Assembly (NCBI RefSeq): GCF_900106675.1
Contig: NZ_FNOB01000023.1
Span: forward strand, 1 to 59,701
Direction: 5' to 3'
DNA length: 59,701 bases
Source: Allgaiera indica
Lineage (GTDB): Bacteria; Pseudomonadota; Alphaproteobacteria; Rhodobacterales; Rhodobacteraceae
The notes under the pieces were generated by a model, which was not told the DNA's origin, did no database searches, and saw only the letters and a list, made by a program, of their open reading frames with translations. A program made the position numbers and the translations under genes. This document shows, in pieces, positions 44,483 to 56,647 of the stretch (the first letter of the stretch is position 1; each line of letters starts with the position of its first letter).

Positions 44483-45256
44483 TTGGACCACGGCCAACCA
44501 CGCCAAAGCGAAAGCGGGCTGATCGAACAGTTGCCGGTCTTCGGCCCCGCCGTCGCGCGCCAATCGATGCGTGAAATGGTCTTCGCCAAGCTGGCGACGC
44601 AGATCGCCTCGGGGATCTTGCAGGTCGGCGATGCCCTGCCGGGTGAACGCAACCTGGCCACGGCCTTTGGCGTCAGCCGCGAAACCGTGCGAGGCGCCGT
44701 GCAGATGCTGGCGGCGCGCGGTATCGTGGGTATCGTTCAGGGCAGCCGCACCCGGGTGATCAGCGCCGAGGTAGGGCCGCTTACGGTCGGCGTGATGCGC
44801 CCGCAAGAGATCGACCGCTACCCGGTGGAAGAGGTCCACGCCGCGCGCAAGCTGATCGAATTGCAGGTGGCGGGCGATGCCGCCGAGCGGATTGACGACG
44901 CGACGCTGGCCCGGCTTTCCGACATTCTGCACGATCAGGCGCGGATGGGCGACGACGCGGTGCGCTTCATGCTGTCGGACCGCGAATTCCACGGCACCCT
45001 CTACCACGCCTGCGGCAACCTGCTGATGGCCGAGTTGATGATCGACCTCTATAGCTACATGATCGCCCACCGGCGCCGCGCCATGCGCCGGCCCGGCGCG
45101 ATCGCCCGCAGCTTGGCCGATCACCGGCGCATCTTCGCGGGGCTCGCCGCCCATGACCGGGCCGCGACCGAGGCCGCGCTGTCGGCCCATCTAGACACCA
45201 TCCTGGAAACCACCAAGGCGGCGATCACCGAACCGGTGACACCCCCCGCCGGCTAA
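44483..45256 (+). CDS. GntR-family regulator, FadR/FCD subfamily (second copy type)
   Basis: 257 residues from a TTG at 44483 (reads LDHGQPRQSESGL), chosen because GAGGGACAG sits just before it; ATG 44567 (MREMVFAKLATQIASGIL) is the alternative. The winged helix has LQVGDALPGERNLATAFGVS and RETVRGAVQMLAARGIVGIV. The FCD domain has DREFHGTLYHACGN (Asp and His) and LADHRRIFAGLAAHD, ending HLDTILET. It differs from the first GntR protein over most of its length. It is followed 25 bp later by the D-erythronate dehydrogenase-like gene, which it probably controls. Confidence 0.88.
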   Translation: MDHGQPRQSESGLIEQLPVFGPAVARQSMREMVFAKLATQIASGILQVGDALPGERNLATAFGVSRETVRGAVQMLAARGIVGIVQGSRTRVISAEVGPLTVGVMRPQEIDRYPVEEVHAARKLIELQVAGDAAERIDDATLARLSDILHDQARMGDDAVRFMLSDREFHGTLYHACGNLLMAELMIDLYSYMIAHRRRAMRRPGAIARSLADHRRIFAGLAAHDRAATEAALSAHLDTILETTKAAITEPVTPPAG

Positions 45257-45281
45257 AGCCGGCTTCAGCAAGGAGACCCCT

Positions 45282-46253
45282 ATGCATGTGATGATCATCG
45301 GTGCCGCCGGCATGATCGGGCGCAAGCTGGCCGAGCAGCTGGCGCGCGACGGGCGCCTGGGCACTGCGTCCTTGGCGCGGCTGACGCTGGTCGACGTCGT
45401 GCTGCCCGCCCGGCCCGGCGGCGCCCCCGAAACGACGATCCGCACCGCCGACCTGTCGGTCGAGGGCACCGCCGAGACGCTGGTCGCGTTGCGCCCCGAC
45501 GTGATCTTTCACCTCGCCGCGATCGTATCGGGCGAGGCCGAGGCCGATTTCGAGAAGGGCTATCGCATCAATCTAGACGGCACGCGCTGGCTTTTCGAGG
45601 CGATCCGCCGGGCCGAGGGCTATACCCCGCGGGTGATCTTCGCATCCTCGATCGCGGTTTTCGGCGCGCCCTTCCCGGCGAAGATCGAGGACAGCTTCTT
45701 CCACACGCCCCTTACCAGCTACGGCACCCAGAAGGCGATCGGCGAGCTGCTGCTTTCCGATTACAGCCGCCGCGGCTTCCTCGATGGGGTGGGGCTGCGC
45801 TTTCCCACCATCTGCATCCGCCCCGGCGCGCCAAACAAGGCGGCCTCGGGCTTCTTCTCGAACATCCTGCGCGAACCGCTGCAGGGCCGCGAGGCGGTGC
45901 TGCCCGTGTCGGAAGAGGTGCGCCACTGGTTCGCCAGCCCGCGTGCGGCGGTGGATTTCTGCCTGCGCGCCGCGACCATGGACACGACCGCCCTGGGCGC
46001 GCGCCGCGGACTGACGCTGCCAGGCCTGTCGGCCACCGTGGGCGAACAGATCGCCGCGCTGCGCGAAATGGCGGGCGACAAGGCCGTGCGGCTGATCCGC
46101 CACGTCCCCGATCCCGTGATCAATTCCATCGTCGCCGGCTGGCCACGCGACTTCGACGCCCGCCGTGCCGAGGCGCTGGGCTTTCGCGCCGAGACCGACT
46201 TTGCCCAGATCATCCGCGCCCATATCGAGGATGAATTGGGCGGGACATTGTGA
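45282..46253 (+). CDS. denD: D-erythronate dehydrogenase-like NAD-dependent epimerase/dehydratase
   Basis: 323 residues. Extended SDR: MHVMIIGAAGMIGRKLAEQL has the NAD motif, YGTQKAIGELLLSDYSRRGF the Tyr-x3-Lys, and LRFPTICIRPGAPNKAASGF the stretch typical of DenD-like enzymes, which oxidise C4 or longer sugar acids (D-erythronate) to 2-keto acids. AAGGAG lies 7 nt before the ATG. It is likely coupled to the preceding GntR gene. The exact substrate remains an inference, since relatives act on several aldonates. Confidence 0.8.
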   Translation: MHVMIIGAAGMIGRKLAEQLARDGRLGTASLARLTLVDVVLPARPGGAPETTIRTADLSVEGTAETLVALRPDVIFHLAAIVSGEAEADFEKGYRINLDGTRWLFEAIRRAEGYTPRVIFASSIAVFGAPFPAKIEDSFFHTPLTSYGTQKAIGELLLSDYSRRGFLDGVGLRFPTICIRPGAPNKAASGFFSNILREPLQGREAVLPVSEEVRHWFASPRAAVDFCLRAATMDTTALGARRGLTLPGLSATVGEQIAALREMAGDKAVRLIRHVPDPVINSIVAGWPRDFDARRAEALGFRAETDFAQIIRAHIEDELGGTL

Positions 46254-46581
46254 CATCGGGCCGATACCGGCCCTTGCCCGCGAAGACGGCGCCCGCAGGG
46301 GCGGTGTCGATAGCGCGGATAGCCCGCCGCGCCCTGATCGCATCGCCAGGCATCAACGCGAGGCGGCGAAGCGACCGCACGCAAGAAGGCGTCAGTATCG
46401 GAAGCCGCCAACATCCGCCTCCCCCCGGCAAGGCCCGCCCCCGTCGCACCGGGCGCGCACCGGACGCGCGCCGGGTCGGGCGGTGGGCCGGGTTGGCTCG
46501 CTGAGGGGAAATGGGGCCTGACCCGCGAACACCTGCCATTCGGCCGAAATGCCGCGCTCTGGCCGGCGCGTCCCGCGCCTG
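46254..46581. other. Intergenic, no gene seen
   Basis: 328 bp between the convergent denD-like and thiD genes. GGGCCG-ATAC-CGGCCC (46259-46272) is a compact hairpin that may end denD transcription. No other supported feature is present. Confidence 0.5.
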
Positions 46582-47349
46582 TCAGGCGCCCCCGCCCCCG
46601 CCGACCCGCGCCGGCAAGGCGAAACGGGCGGCGACGCTTTCCTTCGCCCGCCCGACCGCAACCTGCAGCGGCTGGCCCAGCGCAAGACCCGCAGCGACGG
46701 CGCAGGCCAGATGGCAGCCGGTGCCGCGCAGCGTCAGCGCCTGGCGCGGCGCGGTGTACTCTTGGATGCGCCCCCCCGGAAGATAGAGCCGGTCGCGGGC
46801 TTCCTTCGCCGTTTCGGCATGGCCACCCTTGACCAGAACCGCGCCCGCCCCCCGCGCCTGCAATGCGGCGACGATCGCCTCTTCCCCTGTTCCGAACGGC
46901 AGGTCCAGCCAATCCCCCAGCGCGCGCAGTTCGGGCAGGTTCGGCGTCAGCAACGCGGCGCGCGGCAGCAGGGTTTCGATCAGCGCCGACAGCCCCGCGC
47001 GGTCCAGAAGATCGCGGCCCGAACTGGAACGCAGCACCGGATCCAGCACCAGCGGCACACCCGCTGACGTCTCGGCCAGCGCGGCGGCGACGGCACGGAC
47101 GATGGCGCCGTTGCCCAGCATCCCGATCTTCACCGCGCCCGCCCCCGGAGCACCGGCGAAAATCTGGGCCGCGACGACATCGGGCGGCACCGGATGCACC
47201 GCGCTTACCGCCCGGTCGGTCTGGGCCGTCACCGCGGTCACGGCGACACGGCAGATCAGGCCGAACTCGGCCGCCGTGACGGTATCGCGCAACAGGCCCG
47301 CGCCGGCGCTCGAATCCATGCCGCCGATGCACAAAAGCGCCGGTTTCAT
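46582..47349 (-). CDS. thiD: Hydroxymethylpyrimidine/phosphomethylpyrimidine kinase
   Basis: 255 residues. It phosphorylates HMP and HMP-P for thiamin synthesis. It opens MKPALLCIGGMDSSAGAGLL, where GGMDSSAGAG is the family's substrate loop, and later has VKIGMLGNGAIV, PLVLDPVLRSSSG and the ATP/anion-hole region LRGTGCHLACAVAAGLALGQ. It is the last gene of the thi operon and overlaps the ThiF-like gene by 4 bp. Confidence 0.92.
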   Translation of the reverse strand: MKPALLCIGGMDSSAGAGLLRDTVTAAEFGLICRVAVTAVTAQTDRAVSAVHPVPPDVVAAQIFAGAPGAGAVKIGMLGNGAIVRAVAAALAETSAGVPLVLDPVLRSSSGRDLLDRAGLSALIETLLPRAALLTPNLPELRALGDWLDLPFGTGEEAIVAALQARGAGAVLVKGGHAETAKEARDRLYLPGGRIQEYTAPRQALTLRGTGCHLACAVAAGLALGQPLQVAVGRAKESVAARFALPARVGGGGGA

Positions 47350-48329
47350 TGCGGCAGGGCCAGCACGGCGGCATCGGCGCCATGGGTGGCCATCACCGTG
47401 CTGGCGGCGTGCCAGGCGCGAAAACCCGTCGCGCAGACGAAAACCGTGCGCCGCCCCGGGTCGGGCACGAAGTGCGCGACCGCCTCGGGGGCAAGGCGGC
47501 GCGCGTGGGGGAAGGGCAAGGAAGGGGCCTCGGCCGCGTCGCGCAATTCTATCACCGTGTCCTCCTCCGTCACCTCCTGCGCGGCAAGGATCCGCGGACC
47601 ATTCGGCAGCGAGGCCCGCGCCGCATCGAACCGAAAGCCCGAGATCCGCCAGGTCTTCAGATCAAAGCGCAGAAGCTGGCCCAAAGGCGACGGGTCGAGC
47701 CCCAGCACCACCGCCAGCACCATCTGGGCCTGCAGCGCCCCCAGCGTAGCGACGGCGGGGCCGATGACCCCCGCCGAGGCGCAGCTTTGCGCGATCGCCG
47801 GCAGCGCGGGAAACAACGCCCGATACCCGGGCGCGCCGCCGCAAAATCCGCCGACATAGCCCGAAAACCCCTGCACCGAGGCCGAAATCAGCGGCGTATT
47901 TGCCGCCTCGCACAGATCCGACAGCGCATAGGTCACCGCGAAGACATCGGCCGCATCGACCACCACGCCGGTGCCGGGGCCCGCCTGCAGCCAATCCAGC
48001 TGCGCGCGCGCCAGCACCGGATCTAGCCGCTCAATCAGCGCCTCCGTCCGGCAGTCGGGGTTCAGCGCCGCGAGTGTCGCGGCGGCCACCGCCGCCTTCG
48101 GCTGACCCAGATCCGACATGCGGTAAAGCGTTTGGCGGTGCAGGTTGCTTTCCTCCACCCTGTCCGGATCGACAATCCGCAGATCGCCGACACCCGCCCC
48201 CGCCAGCAAGGGCAGGAGTGTCGCGCCAAGGCCCCCCGCTCCGACCACCAGCACGCGTGCGGCCGCCAGCCGGGCCTGGCCCCCGGCGCCGACCTCGGGC
48301 AGGCAGGTCTGGCGGACATAGCGGTTCAT
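47346..48329 (-). CDS. thiF: ThiF/MoeB-type adenylyltransferase with degenerate rhodanese-like tail
   Basis: 327 residues. E1-like: RYVRQTCLPEVGAGGQARL, ATP motif VLVVGAGGLGATLLPLLAGA and IVDPDRVEESNLHRQTLYRM. It adenylates the ThiS C-terminus for sulfur transfer. The zinc-binding segment, usually PCYRCLF in MoeB/ThiF, reads PGYRALFPALP here, so both Cys of that pair are absent, while a Cys is kept in SCASAGVIGP. The C-terminal ~90 residues (VIELRDAAEAPS, RRTVFVCATGFRAWHAASTV) look like a rhodanese domain with Cys in CATGFRA. It overlaps thiD by 4 bp and thiE by 1 bp. Confidence 0.85.
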   Translation of the reverse strand: MNRYVRQTCLPEVGAGGQARLAAARVLVVGAGGLGATLLPLLAGAGVGDLRIVDPDRVEESNLHRQTLYRMSDLGQPKAAVAAATLAALNPDCRTEALIERLDPVLARAQLDWLQAGPGTGVVVDAADVFAVTYALSDLCEAANTPLISASVQGFSGYVGGFCGGAPGYRALFPALPAIAQSCASAGVIGPAVATLGALQAQMVLAVVLGLDPSPLGQLLRFDLKTWRISGFRFDAARASLPNGPRILAAQEVTEEDTVIELRDAAEAPSLPFPHARRLAPEAVAHFVPDPGRRTVFVCATGFRAWHAASTVMATHGADAAVLALPQ

Positions 48330-48934
48330 CAGGCGTGCTCCCGCGTGGCGGCGATCCAGTCGCGGCAGCGCGCGGCAGGATCCGGGGCCTGCTGGATATC
48401 GGTCACAACAGCCGCGCTGTCGGCCCCTGCGGCGAACAGCGCGGGCAGGCGTTCCGGTGTCAGCCCGCCGATGCCGACCAGCGGCAGATCACCGACCCGC
48501 GCCTTCCAGTCCCGCACCCGATCCAGCCCCTGGGGGCCCCATTTCATCTTCTTCAACAAGGTCGGATAGACCGGCCCCAGCGCGACATAGGCGGGGTTCC
48601 GCGACAATGCGCGCTCCAGCTCTGCCTCGTCATGGGTGGACAGGCCGTAGCGGACGCCGTGGCGGTTCAGCGCGGCGAAATCGGCGGTGTCCATGTCCTC
48701 TTGCCCCAGATGGACCGCGTCGCAGCCCAGGTCGATCGCCGCCCGCCAGTGATCGTTGACCACAAGCTGCGCCCCATGGGCGGCGCATATGTCGCGCGCC
48801 AGGGCGATCTGCCGGCGTGTCTCGGCCTCCGGCCGGTCCTTGAGCCGCAATTGCACCAGCCGCACGCCCAACGGCACCAGGGCCGACAGGCGCGCGACGT
48901 CACCCACGATCAGATAGAAGCGATCGAGCCGCAT
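48329..48934 (-). CDS. thiE: Thiamin phosphate synthase
   Basis: 201 residues. It joins HMP-PP and thiazole phosphate. RFYLIVGDVARLSALVPLGV, LVQLRLKDRPEAETRRQ, AAHGAQLVVNDHWRAAIDLG and CDAVHLGQEDMDTADF, then YVALGPVYPTLLKKMKW and GIGGLTPERLPALFAAGADS are the standard TIM-barrel motifs. It overlaps thiF and thiG by one base each. Confidence 0.93.
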   Translation of the reverse strand: MRLDRFYLIVGDVARLSALVPLGVRLVQLRLKDRPEAETRRQIALARDICAAHGAQLVVNDHWRAAIDLGCDAVHLGQEDMDTADFAALNRHGVRYGLSTHDEAELERALSRNPAYVALGPVYPTLLKKMKWGPQGLDRVRDWKARVGDLPLVGIGGLTPERLPALFAAGADSAAVVTDIQQAPDPAARCRDWIAATREHA

Positions 48935-49692
48935 CAGGCCAGCTCCGCCATCCCGAAGACCGGGGTGGACGGCGTGGCCATGTCGCGCCTTGGCATCAGC
49001 CCCGCGACATGCGCCTGGCGTCCCGCCTCGACCGCCCGGGCGAAGGCCGCCGCCATCGCCACGGGATCCAGGGCGTTGGCGACCGCGGTGTTCAGAAGCA
49101 CCGCGTCAAAGCCCATCTCCATTGCCATGGCAGCCTGGCTGGGGGCGCCGATGCCGGCGTCGATCACCAGCGGCACATCGGAGAAATGGGCCCGCATGCT
49201 GCGCAGCCCCTCTATGTTGCGCAGCCCCTGCCCGGTTCCGATCGGCGCACCCCAGGGCATCAGAACCTTGCAGCCCGCCTCGATCAGACGCTCGCCGACG
49301 ACAATATCCTCGGTCGTATAGGGAAACACCTCGAACCCCTCGGCGCACAGAATGCGCGCGGCCTCGACCAGCCCGAAGGGATCGGGCTGCAACGTGTCGG
49401 GATCCCCGATCACCTCTAGCTTGATCCAGGAGGTGCCAAGCAGTTCGCGCGCCATCTGCGCGGTGGTCACCGCCTCGCGCGCAGAGTAGCAGCCCGCCGT
49501 GTTCGGCAACAGGCGGCACCCGCTTTCGGCCAGAAGTTCGCGAAACGCGGTGCCTTGCGCGCCCTCGCGGCGCAGGCTGACGGTGATCACCTCGGCGCCC
49601 GAGGCCACAATCGCCTGCTTCAGCACCGCAGGAGAGGGGTACCTTGCCGTCCCCAGCATCAACCGGCTTGTCAGATCGGTGTTGTAAAACAT
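48934..49692 (-). CDS. thiG: Thiazole synthase
   Basis: 252 residues. ThiG condenses deoxyxylulose-5-phosphate, dehydroglycine and ThiS thiocarboxylate to the thiazole. [39 protein letters not shown], the Schiff-base Lys region [16 protein letters not shown] and [16 protein letters not shown] with [20 protein letters not shown] are typical. It is located 3 bp from thiS. Confidence 0.95.
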   Translation of the reverse strand: MFYNTDLTSRLMLGTARYPSPAVLKQAIVASGAEVITVSLRREGAQGTAFRELLAESGCRLLPNTAGCYSAREAVTTAQMARELLGTSWIKLEVIGDPDTLQPDPFGLVEAARILCAEGFEVFPYTTEDIVVGERLIEAGCKVLMPWGAPIGTGQGLRNIEGLRSMRAHFSDVPLVIDAGIGAPSQAAMAMEMGFDAVLLNTAVANALDPVAMAAAFARAVEAGRQAHVAGLMPRRDMATPSTPVFGMAELA

Positions 49693-49695
49693 CTC

Positions 49696-49882
49696 TTAGC
49701 CTCCTTGCATCGGTGCCAGAACCTCGACCTTGGCACCCTCATGCAGCAGGGCCGCGGCCCGCGCCGGCGCCGGCACGAAATTTCCGTTCAGCGCGGTCGC
49801 GACGCTGGCCGCGTCAAAGCCCTGTTCCTCGATCAGCGCGGCGAGGGTGCGCGCCCCGGTCGCGCGGGCTTCTCCGTTCAGG

Positions 49883-49893
<11 letters not shown>
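49696..49893 (-). CDS. thiS: Sulfur carrier protein ThiS
   Basis: 65 residues of ubiquitin-like fold ending in GG (VLAPMQGG), the C-terminal diglycine that is adenylated and thiocarboxylated. VATALNGNFVPAPARAAALL is the conserved middle. It overlaps thiO by 11 bp, just ahead of thiG. Confidence 0.92.
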
Positions 49894-52840
<2,947 letters not shown>

Positions 52841-52928
52841 GTGAGGCGAACGTCGCGCATCCCGGCGCCGACGTCAATTGCGATTCGGGAAAGTACGCGC
52901 AGATGTGAGCGCTGGGCAGGCCCCGGCG

Positions 52929-53126
52929 CTAATGCGGCCGTCCACGCGGCGCGGCCCCGTCAGGATCCTCGGCGCCGCCTTCGGGGGTTTCATCCGGCTC
53001 GTCGTCTTGGGCGGGGATGGCATAGTCGCCGCGCAGCCAATGCGCCAGATCCACATCCGCGCAGCGGCGCGAGCAGAACGGTCGATAGGCCGGATCGGTG
53101 GGTTTGCCGCAGATCGGACAGCTCAT
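52929..53126 (-). CDS. yacG: DNA gyrase inhibitor YacG (zinc-binding)
   Basis: 65 residues. Zinc ligands Cys3, Cys6, Cys18 and Cys22 are visible in [20 protein letters not shown] and RCADVDLAHWLRGDYAIP. The acidic-proline tail (DDEPDETPEGG) is low complexity. YacG binds GyrB and restrains gyrase. It overlaps the rng stop by 4 bp and ends the infA-maf-rng-yacG operon. Confidence 0.9.
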   Translation of the reverse strand: MSCPICGKPTDPAYRPFCSRRCADVDLAHWLRGDYAIPAQDDEPDETPEGGAEDPDGAAPRGRPH

Positions 53127-54181
53127 GCCAGCGCCTCGGACAGGGGGATGCGGTCGCGCTTGCGCTGCAGCTCGAAATTGCCCAAGGGCGTCCAGCCGGC
53201 CAGGCTGACCTCTGTCCCTGCGGCCTTGAAGGCGGCGCGCAGCACCTGATCCAGCGTGGCGCGGTCCTTCTTCGACATCGGCGCGAAATCCACCACCACC
53301 TGCCCCCCCAGACCGCGCAGCCGCAGCTGGCGCGGCAGGTCGCGGGCGGCGGCGATGTTGGCCTTCAGCCCCGCGGCGGGCGAGGTATCGTTGCCGGTGT
53401 TCACGTCCACGGCGACCAACGCCCGGGTCGGTTCGACCATCATGTGCCCGCCACCGGGCAACGCCACCCGCGGCGCCAGCACCGCGTCAATCAGATCATC
53501 CACGCCCAGTTCGGCGAGCGCGCCAGGACGGGCACGGAATTCATCGACGGGCGGGTCGGCCCAGTCGCGCCAGGCGGTTTCCTCGGCGCCGGCGCCATCG
53601 ACCAGAAGTTCGGGCGCACCGTCAAGATCGGCCAGCACCGCCTCTGCCAGACCGCGCATCTGGGCGATGTCCTCGGTGACGTCCGCCTCTTGGGCCATGG
53701 CGGCGGCCGAACGCAGCACCAGGCCCAGCGCCGCCTCGGCGCCCGCCGTTTCCGCGCCCGCCATGGCGGTCTCGGCCAGCGCTGTCAGCCGGGCCCGCGT
53801 TGCCTCGTCACGGATGCGGCGCGAGATGTTCAGCCCCGGCGCCCCCGGCGTGACGATCGCGTAGCGGGACTTGAACAGCAGCCGCAGTGTCACGGGCACT
53901 GCCTTGCCCGGCTCTGCATGCCCCGCGACCTGCACGAGCACCCGCTGTCCCGGCGCAAGGCCCGAAACCTGACGTAGGTACCCGCTCTGCCCCCCCGGCA
54001 GCGACACGAAGACGCCGCCCTGCCCCTTCATCGGACGGTTCACCACTGCACGAAAGATCGCGCCAGGTAGCGGCGCCTCGCCCTCGGCATCGACGGCAAG
54101 TTCCAAAAGCTGGCCGTCCTCGACCAGCGCGGCGACGGTGCGCCCGCGGTAGCTGTCGATCGCGATCACGCGGCCCTTCAT
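53123..54181 (-). CDS. rng: Ribonuclease E/G family protein (short form)
   Basis: 352 residues from [20 protein letters not shown]. The catalytic DNase I-like domain has the metal-binding Asp pair in [14 protein letters not shown] and [16 protein letters not shown], and [15 protein letters not shown] closes the protein where RNase E/G has EMTRKR. An S1-like segment ([20 protein letters not shown]) precedes it. It is shorter than RNase G (~490 residues) and lacks the CPxC zinc link. It processes rRNA or mRNA. Its start overlaps the maf stop by 4 bp. Confidence 0.88.
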   Translation of the reverse strand: MKGRVIAIDSYRGRTVAALVEDGQLLELAVDAEGEAPLPGAIFRAVVNRPMKGQGGVFVSLPGGQSGYLRQVSGLAPGQRVLVQVAGHAEPGKAVPVTLRLLFKSRYAIVTPGAPGLNISRRIRDEATRARLTALAETAMAGAETAGAEAALGLVLRSAAAMAQEADVTEDIAQMRGLAEAVLADLDGAPELLVDGAGAEETAWRDWADPPVDEFRARPGALAELGVDDLIDAVLAPRVALPGGGHMMVEPTRALVAVDVNTGNDTSPAAGLKANIAAARDLPRQLRLRGLGGQVVVDFAPMSKKDRATLDQVLRAAFKAAGTEVSLAGWTPLGNFELQRKRDRIPLSEALA

Positions 54182-54756
54182 GACGCCTCTCCATAGACCG
54201 GATAGCCGGCGGCCTGCAAAAGCGCGGCGGTTTCGGCCACCGGCAGGCCGACCACCCCGGTAAAGGACCCCGAGATCCACGGAATGAAGGCGCCGCCCAG
54301 CCCCTGGATCGCATAGCCCCCCGCCTTGCCCCGCCATTCGTCCGAGGCGAGATAGGCGTTGAGTTCCGCGTCCGAAAGCCGCTTCATCTTCACCGCCGTC
54401 ACCACCTCGCGGGTCCAGAGCCGGTCGCCCCGGCGCACCGCCACGGCGGTGATCACCTGATGCCGCCGCCCGCCAAGCGCCAGCAGGAATTCCGCCGCCT
54501 CGCCCGCGTCCGCGGGCTTGCCCAGGATGCGCCGCCCCAGCGCCACCGTCGTGTCGGCGCACAGCACCACATCGTCGGACGCGGCCGTCACCGCCGCGGC
54601 CTTCTCGCGGGCGATGCGCGCGCAATAGGGGCGCGGCAATTCCCCCCTGGCGGGGTCTTCGTCGATATCGGGCGGCAGAATGGCATCCGGCGTCAGCCCA
54701 AGCTGCGCCAAAAGCTCCAGCCGGCGCGGACTGCCCGAGCCGAGGATCAGCCCCAT
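54178..54756 (-). CDS. maf: Maf-family nucleotide pyrophosphatase
   Basis: 192 residues. The N-terminal [18 protein letters not shown] is the family signature (S-x-SPRR), followed by [20 protein letters not shown] and [20 protein letters not shown]. It hydrolyses non-canonical or certain canonical NTPs (dTTP/UTP-type). It lies 4 bp from infA and is coupled to rng. Confidence 0.93.
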   Translation of the reverse strand: MGLILGSGSPRRLELLAQLGLTPDAILPPDIDEDPARGELPRPYCARIAREKAAAVTAASDDVVLCADTTVALGRRILGKPADAGEAAEFLLALGGRRHQVITAVAVRRGDRLWTREVVTAVKMKRLSDAELNAYLASDEWRGKAGGYAIQGLGGAFIPWISGSFTGVVGLPVAETAALLQAAGYPVYGEAS

Positions 54757-54760
54757 CGGC

Positions 54761-54979
54761 TTATCTGAAGCGGTAATTGATACGGCCCTTGGTCAGGTCG
54801 TAGGGGGTCATCTCGACCTGCACGCGGTCGCCTGCAAGCACGCGAATCCGGTTCTTGCGCATCTTTCCTGCCGTATGGGCGATGATCTCATGGCCGTTCT
54901 CAAGCTCGACCCGAAACGTCGCATTGGGCAGGAGTTCCTTCACGACGCCGGGGAATTCGAGCATTTCTTCCTTGGCCAT
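54761..54979 (-). CDS. infA: Translation initiation factor IF-1
   Basis: 72 residues, exactly the family length, from [40 protein letters not shown] and [18 protein letters not shown] are the standard OB-fold motifs. It binds the A site during 30S initiation. An ATG two codons upstream is open, but family length and alignment support this one. First gene of infA-maf-rng-yacG. Confidence 0.97.
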   Translation of the reverse strand: MAKEEMLEFPGVVKELLPNATFRVELENGHEIIAHTAGKMRKNRIRVLAGDRVQVEMTPYDLTKGRINYRFR

Positions 54980-55331
54980 GGTCACTCCGTCCTAGGGAAT
55001 CCCGCCAAATCGCGGGCGCGGCATTAAATGCGCCCACATCACCAATAATTCAAGGACTTTATGTGGGGCCGCGCACAAGTGTGACGTAAGTGGCTACTTC
55101 ACGCGCCCGGCCCCCGGCACCGAGGGGCGCCGAATCTTACATCCCTCTCCCCCCGGCGGCCGGCGGGGATCCTGTGTAGGACCACGCCCCCGCCGCCCCG
55201 GCAGGCGAGGGAGGTTTGAGGACCGGCGCGAGGCAATCCTTCGACCGGCGCGCGCCATGACCTGGCCCAGCGAGTGGCGGATGATAACCAGTTGACCCTG
55301 TCTCAGAAAGAACCTAAGCAGCACTGGCTGC
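54980..55331. other. Intergenic region, no gene seen
   Basis: 352 bp between infA (transcribed away) and tRNA-Trp. It should hold the infA promoter on the minus strand and the tRNA promoter on the plus strand. No specific motif beyond that is claimed. Confidence 0.5.
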
Positions 55332-55407
55332 AGGGGTATAGCTCAGTTGGTAGAGCATCGGTCTCCAAAACCGAGGGTCGCGGGTTCGAGTCCTGCTGCC
55401 CCTGCCA
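55332..55407 (+). tRNA. tRNA-Trp (anticodon CCA)
   Basis: 76 nt with encoded CCA. AGGGGTA acceptor, TA, GCTC-AGTTGGTA-GAGC D-arm, anticodon stem-loop TCGGT-CTCCAAA-ACCGA with anticodon CCA, T-arm GCGGG-TTCGAGT-CCTGC, then TGCCCCT G CCA. The acceptor and all stems pair. In many alphaproteobacteria this tRNA precedes secE-nusG; here the next gene is an SDR. Confidence 0.97.
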
Positions 55408-55726
55408 TTGAAATCACACGACAATCCGGATTTCAGTGACCTGGCGAGACGCGCAGCTGGGCGTTCCGCTTGGCCCCTTCGACCCGCTTTCGCCCGGCAC
55501 GAACGGATTCGCCGACCCGCACAGCGCGGGCCCCGCCTGTCGACATGCACAAGGTGGCAGATCGTGGCACCGCACCTCGTCCAGGGATCTCGCGCCACCG
55601 CGATCCGGGTGCCCGTGACGCCCCACCTCCCGCCGCGTATCGCGAGACCCCGCAATTCGGAAAAGACTGGAATTCGGCGCCGATACGGGGGATCAGGCCG
55701 CAACCGGCGAAAGGAGCAGCGCAGCA
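55408..55726. other. Intergenic region, no gene seen
   Basis: 319 bp between tRNA-Trp and the SDR gene. Several open frames exist but none looks coding. No secE is present. The start of the SDR is preceded by GAAAGGAGC. Confidence 0.5.
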
Positions 55727-56569
55727 ATGCAGGGCAGAACCCAGAAATCCATCCTGATCACTGGCTGCTCTTCGGGGATCGGCTACGACGCGGCGCACGG
55801 GCTGAAATCGCGCGGCTGGCGTGTCTTCGCAACCTGCCGGCAGAAGGCCGATTGCGAACGCCTGCGCAGCGAGGGGCTGGAAAGCTTCCCGCTCGACTAC
55901 GCATCGGAAAGCAGCATAGCCACGGCCGTGGACGAGGCGCTGTCGCGCACCGGCGGCACGCTCGACGCACTTTACAACAACGGCGCCTTCGCCTGCCCCG
56001 GCGCGGTCGAGGACCTGCCCCGCGGCGCGCTGCGCGAGATCTTCGAGGTCAACCTCTTCGGCCTGCATGACCTCAGCCGTCGGGTGATCCCGGTCATGCG
56101 CGCGCAGGGCCACGGCCGGATCGTCAACTGCTCGTCCGTGCTGGGCCTGGTGCCGATGAAATGGCGCGGTGCCTATGTCGCCACCAAATTCGCGCTGGAA
56201 GGACTGACCGACACCCTGCGGCTGGAGATGCGCGATACCCCCATCAAGGTGATCCTGATCGAGCCGGGTCCGATCACCTCTCGGATCCGCGCCAACTCGA
56301 TCCCGCATTTCGAGCGCTGGATCGACTGGAAATCCTCGGCCAGGCGCGCGCAGTACGAGGCAAGCCTGCTCAAGCGCCTGTACGCGGCGCGTGAGGCGCC
56401 CGACGCCTTCGAACTGCCGCCCGGCGCGGTGACGGCCAAGCTGGCCCGCGCGCTGGAGGCGAAGAACCCGAGGCCGCGCTACTATGTGACCACACCGACC
56501 TATCTGATGGGGGCGTTGCGGCGAATCGGTTCTTCGCGCTTCATCGACTGGGTGGTCGCGAAAGGCTAG
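55727..56569 (+). CDS. SDR-family oxidoreductase
   Basis: 280 residues. KSILITGCSSGIGYDAAHGL has the TGxxxGIG motif, LYNNGAFACPGAVEDL sits where NNAG is usual (the Ala is replaced by Gly), and GLVPMKWRGAYVATKFALEG has the Tyr-x3-Lys. Longer C-terminus than classical SDRs, as in retinol- or steroid-dehydrogenase-type members. GGAGC precedes the ATG. Substrate unknown. Monocistronic, 319 bp after tRNA-Trp. Confidence 0.87.
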   Translation: MQGRTQKSILITGCSSGIGYDAAHGLKSRGWRVFATCRQKADCERLRSEGLESFPLDYASESSIATAVDEALSRTGGTLDALYNNGAFACPGAVEDLPRGALREIFEVNLFGLHDLSRRVIPVMRAQGHGRIVNCSSVLGLVPMKWRGAYVATKFALEGLTDTLRLEMRDTPIKVILIEPGPITSRIRANSIPHFERWIDWKSSARRAQYEASLLKRLYAAREAPDAFELPPGAVTAKLARALEAKNPRPRYYVTTPTYLMGALRRIGSSRFIDWVVAKG

Positions 56570-56647
56570 GCTGGGGGTCGGGCTGGATTCACCGTCGCAT
56601 TTCGTCCGTGCCCGCGCTACATCTGCCCCAAGGCCGGAGGAGCCAGC

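Noticed and set aside
45761-47383. 540-codon minus-strand frame across denD and thiD
   Set aside because: It runs antisense to denD and in another frame of thiD, both of which are clear genes.
53808-54314. Frame overlapping rng and maf on the minus strand
   Set aside because: It is a shifted frame of rng; both true genes have complete motifs and ATGA coupling.
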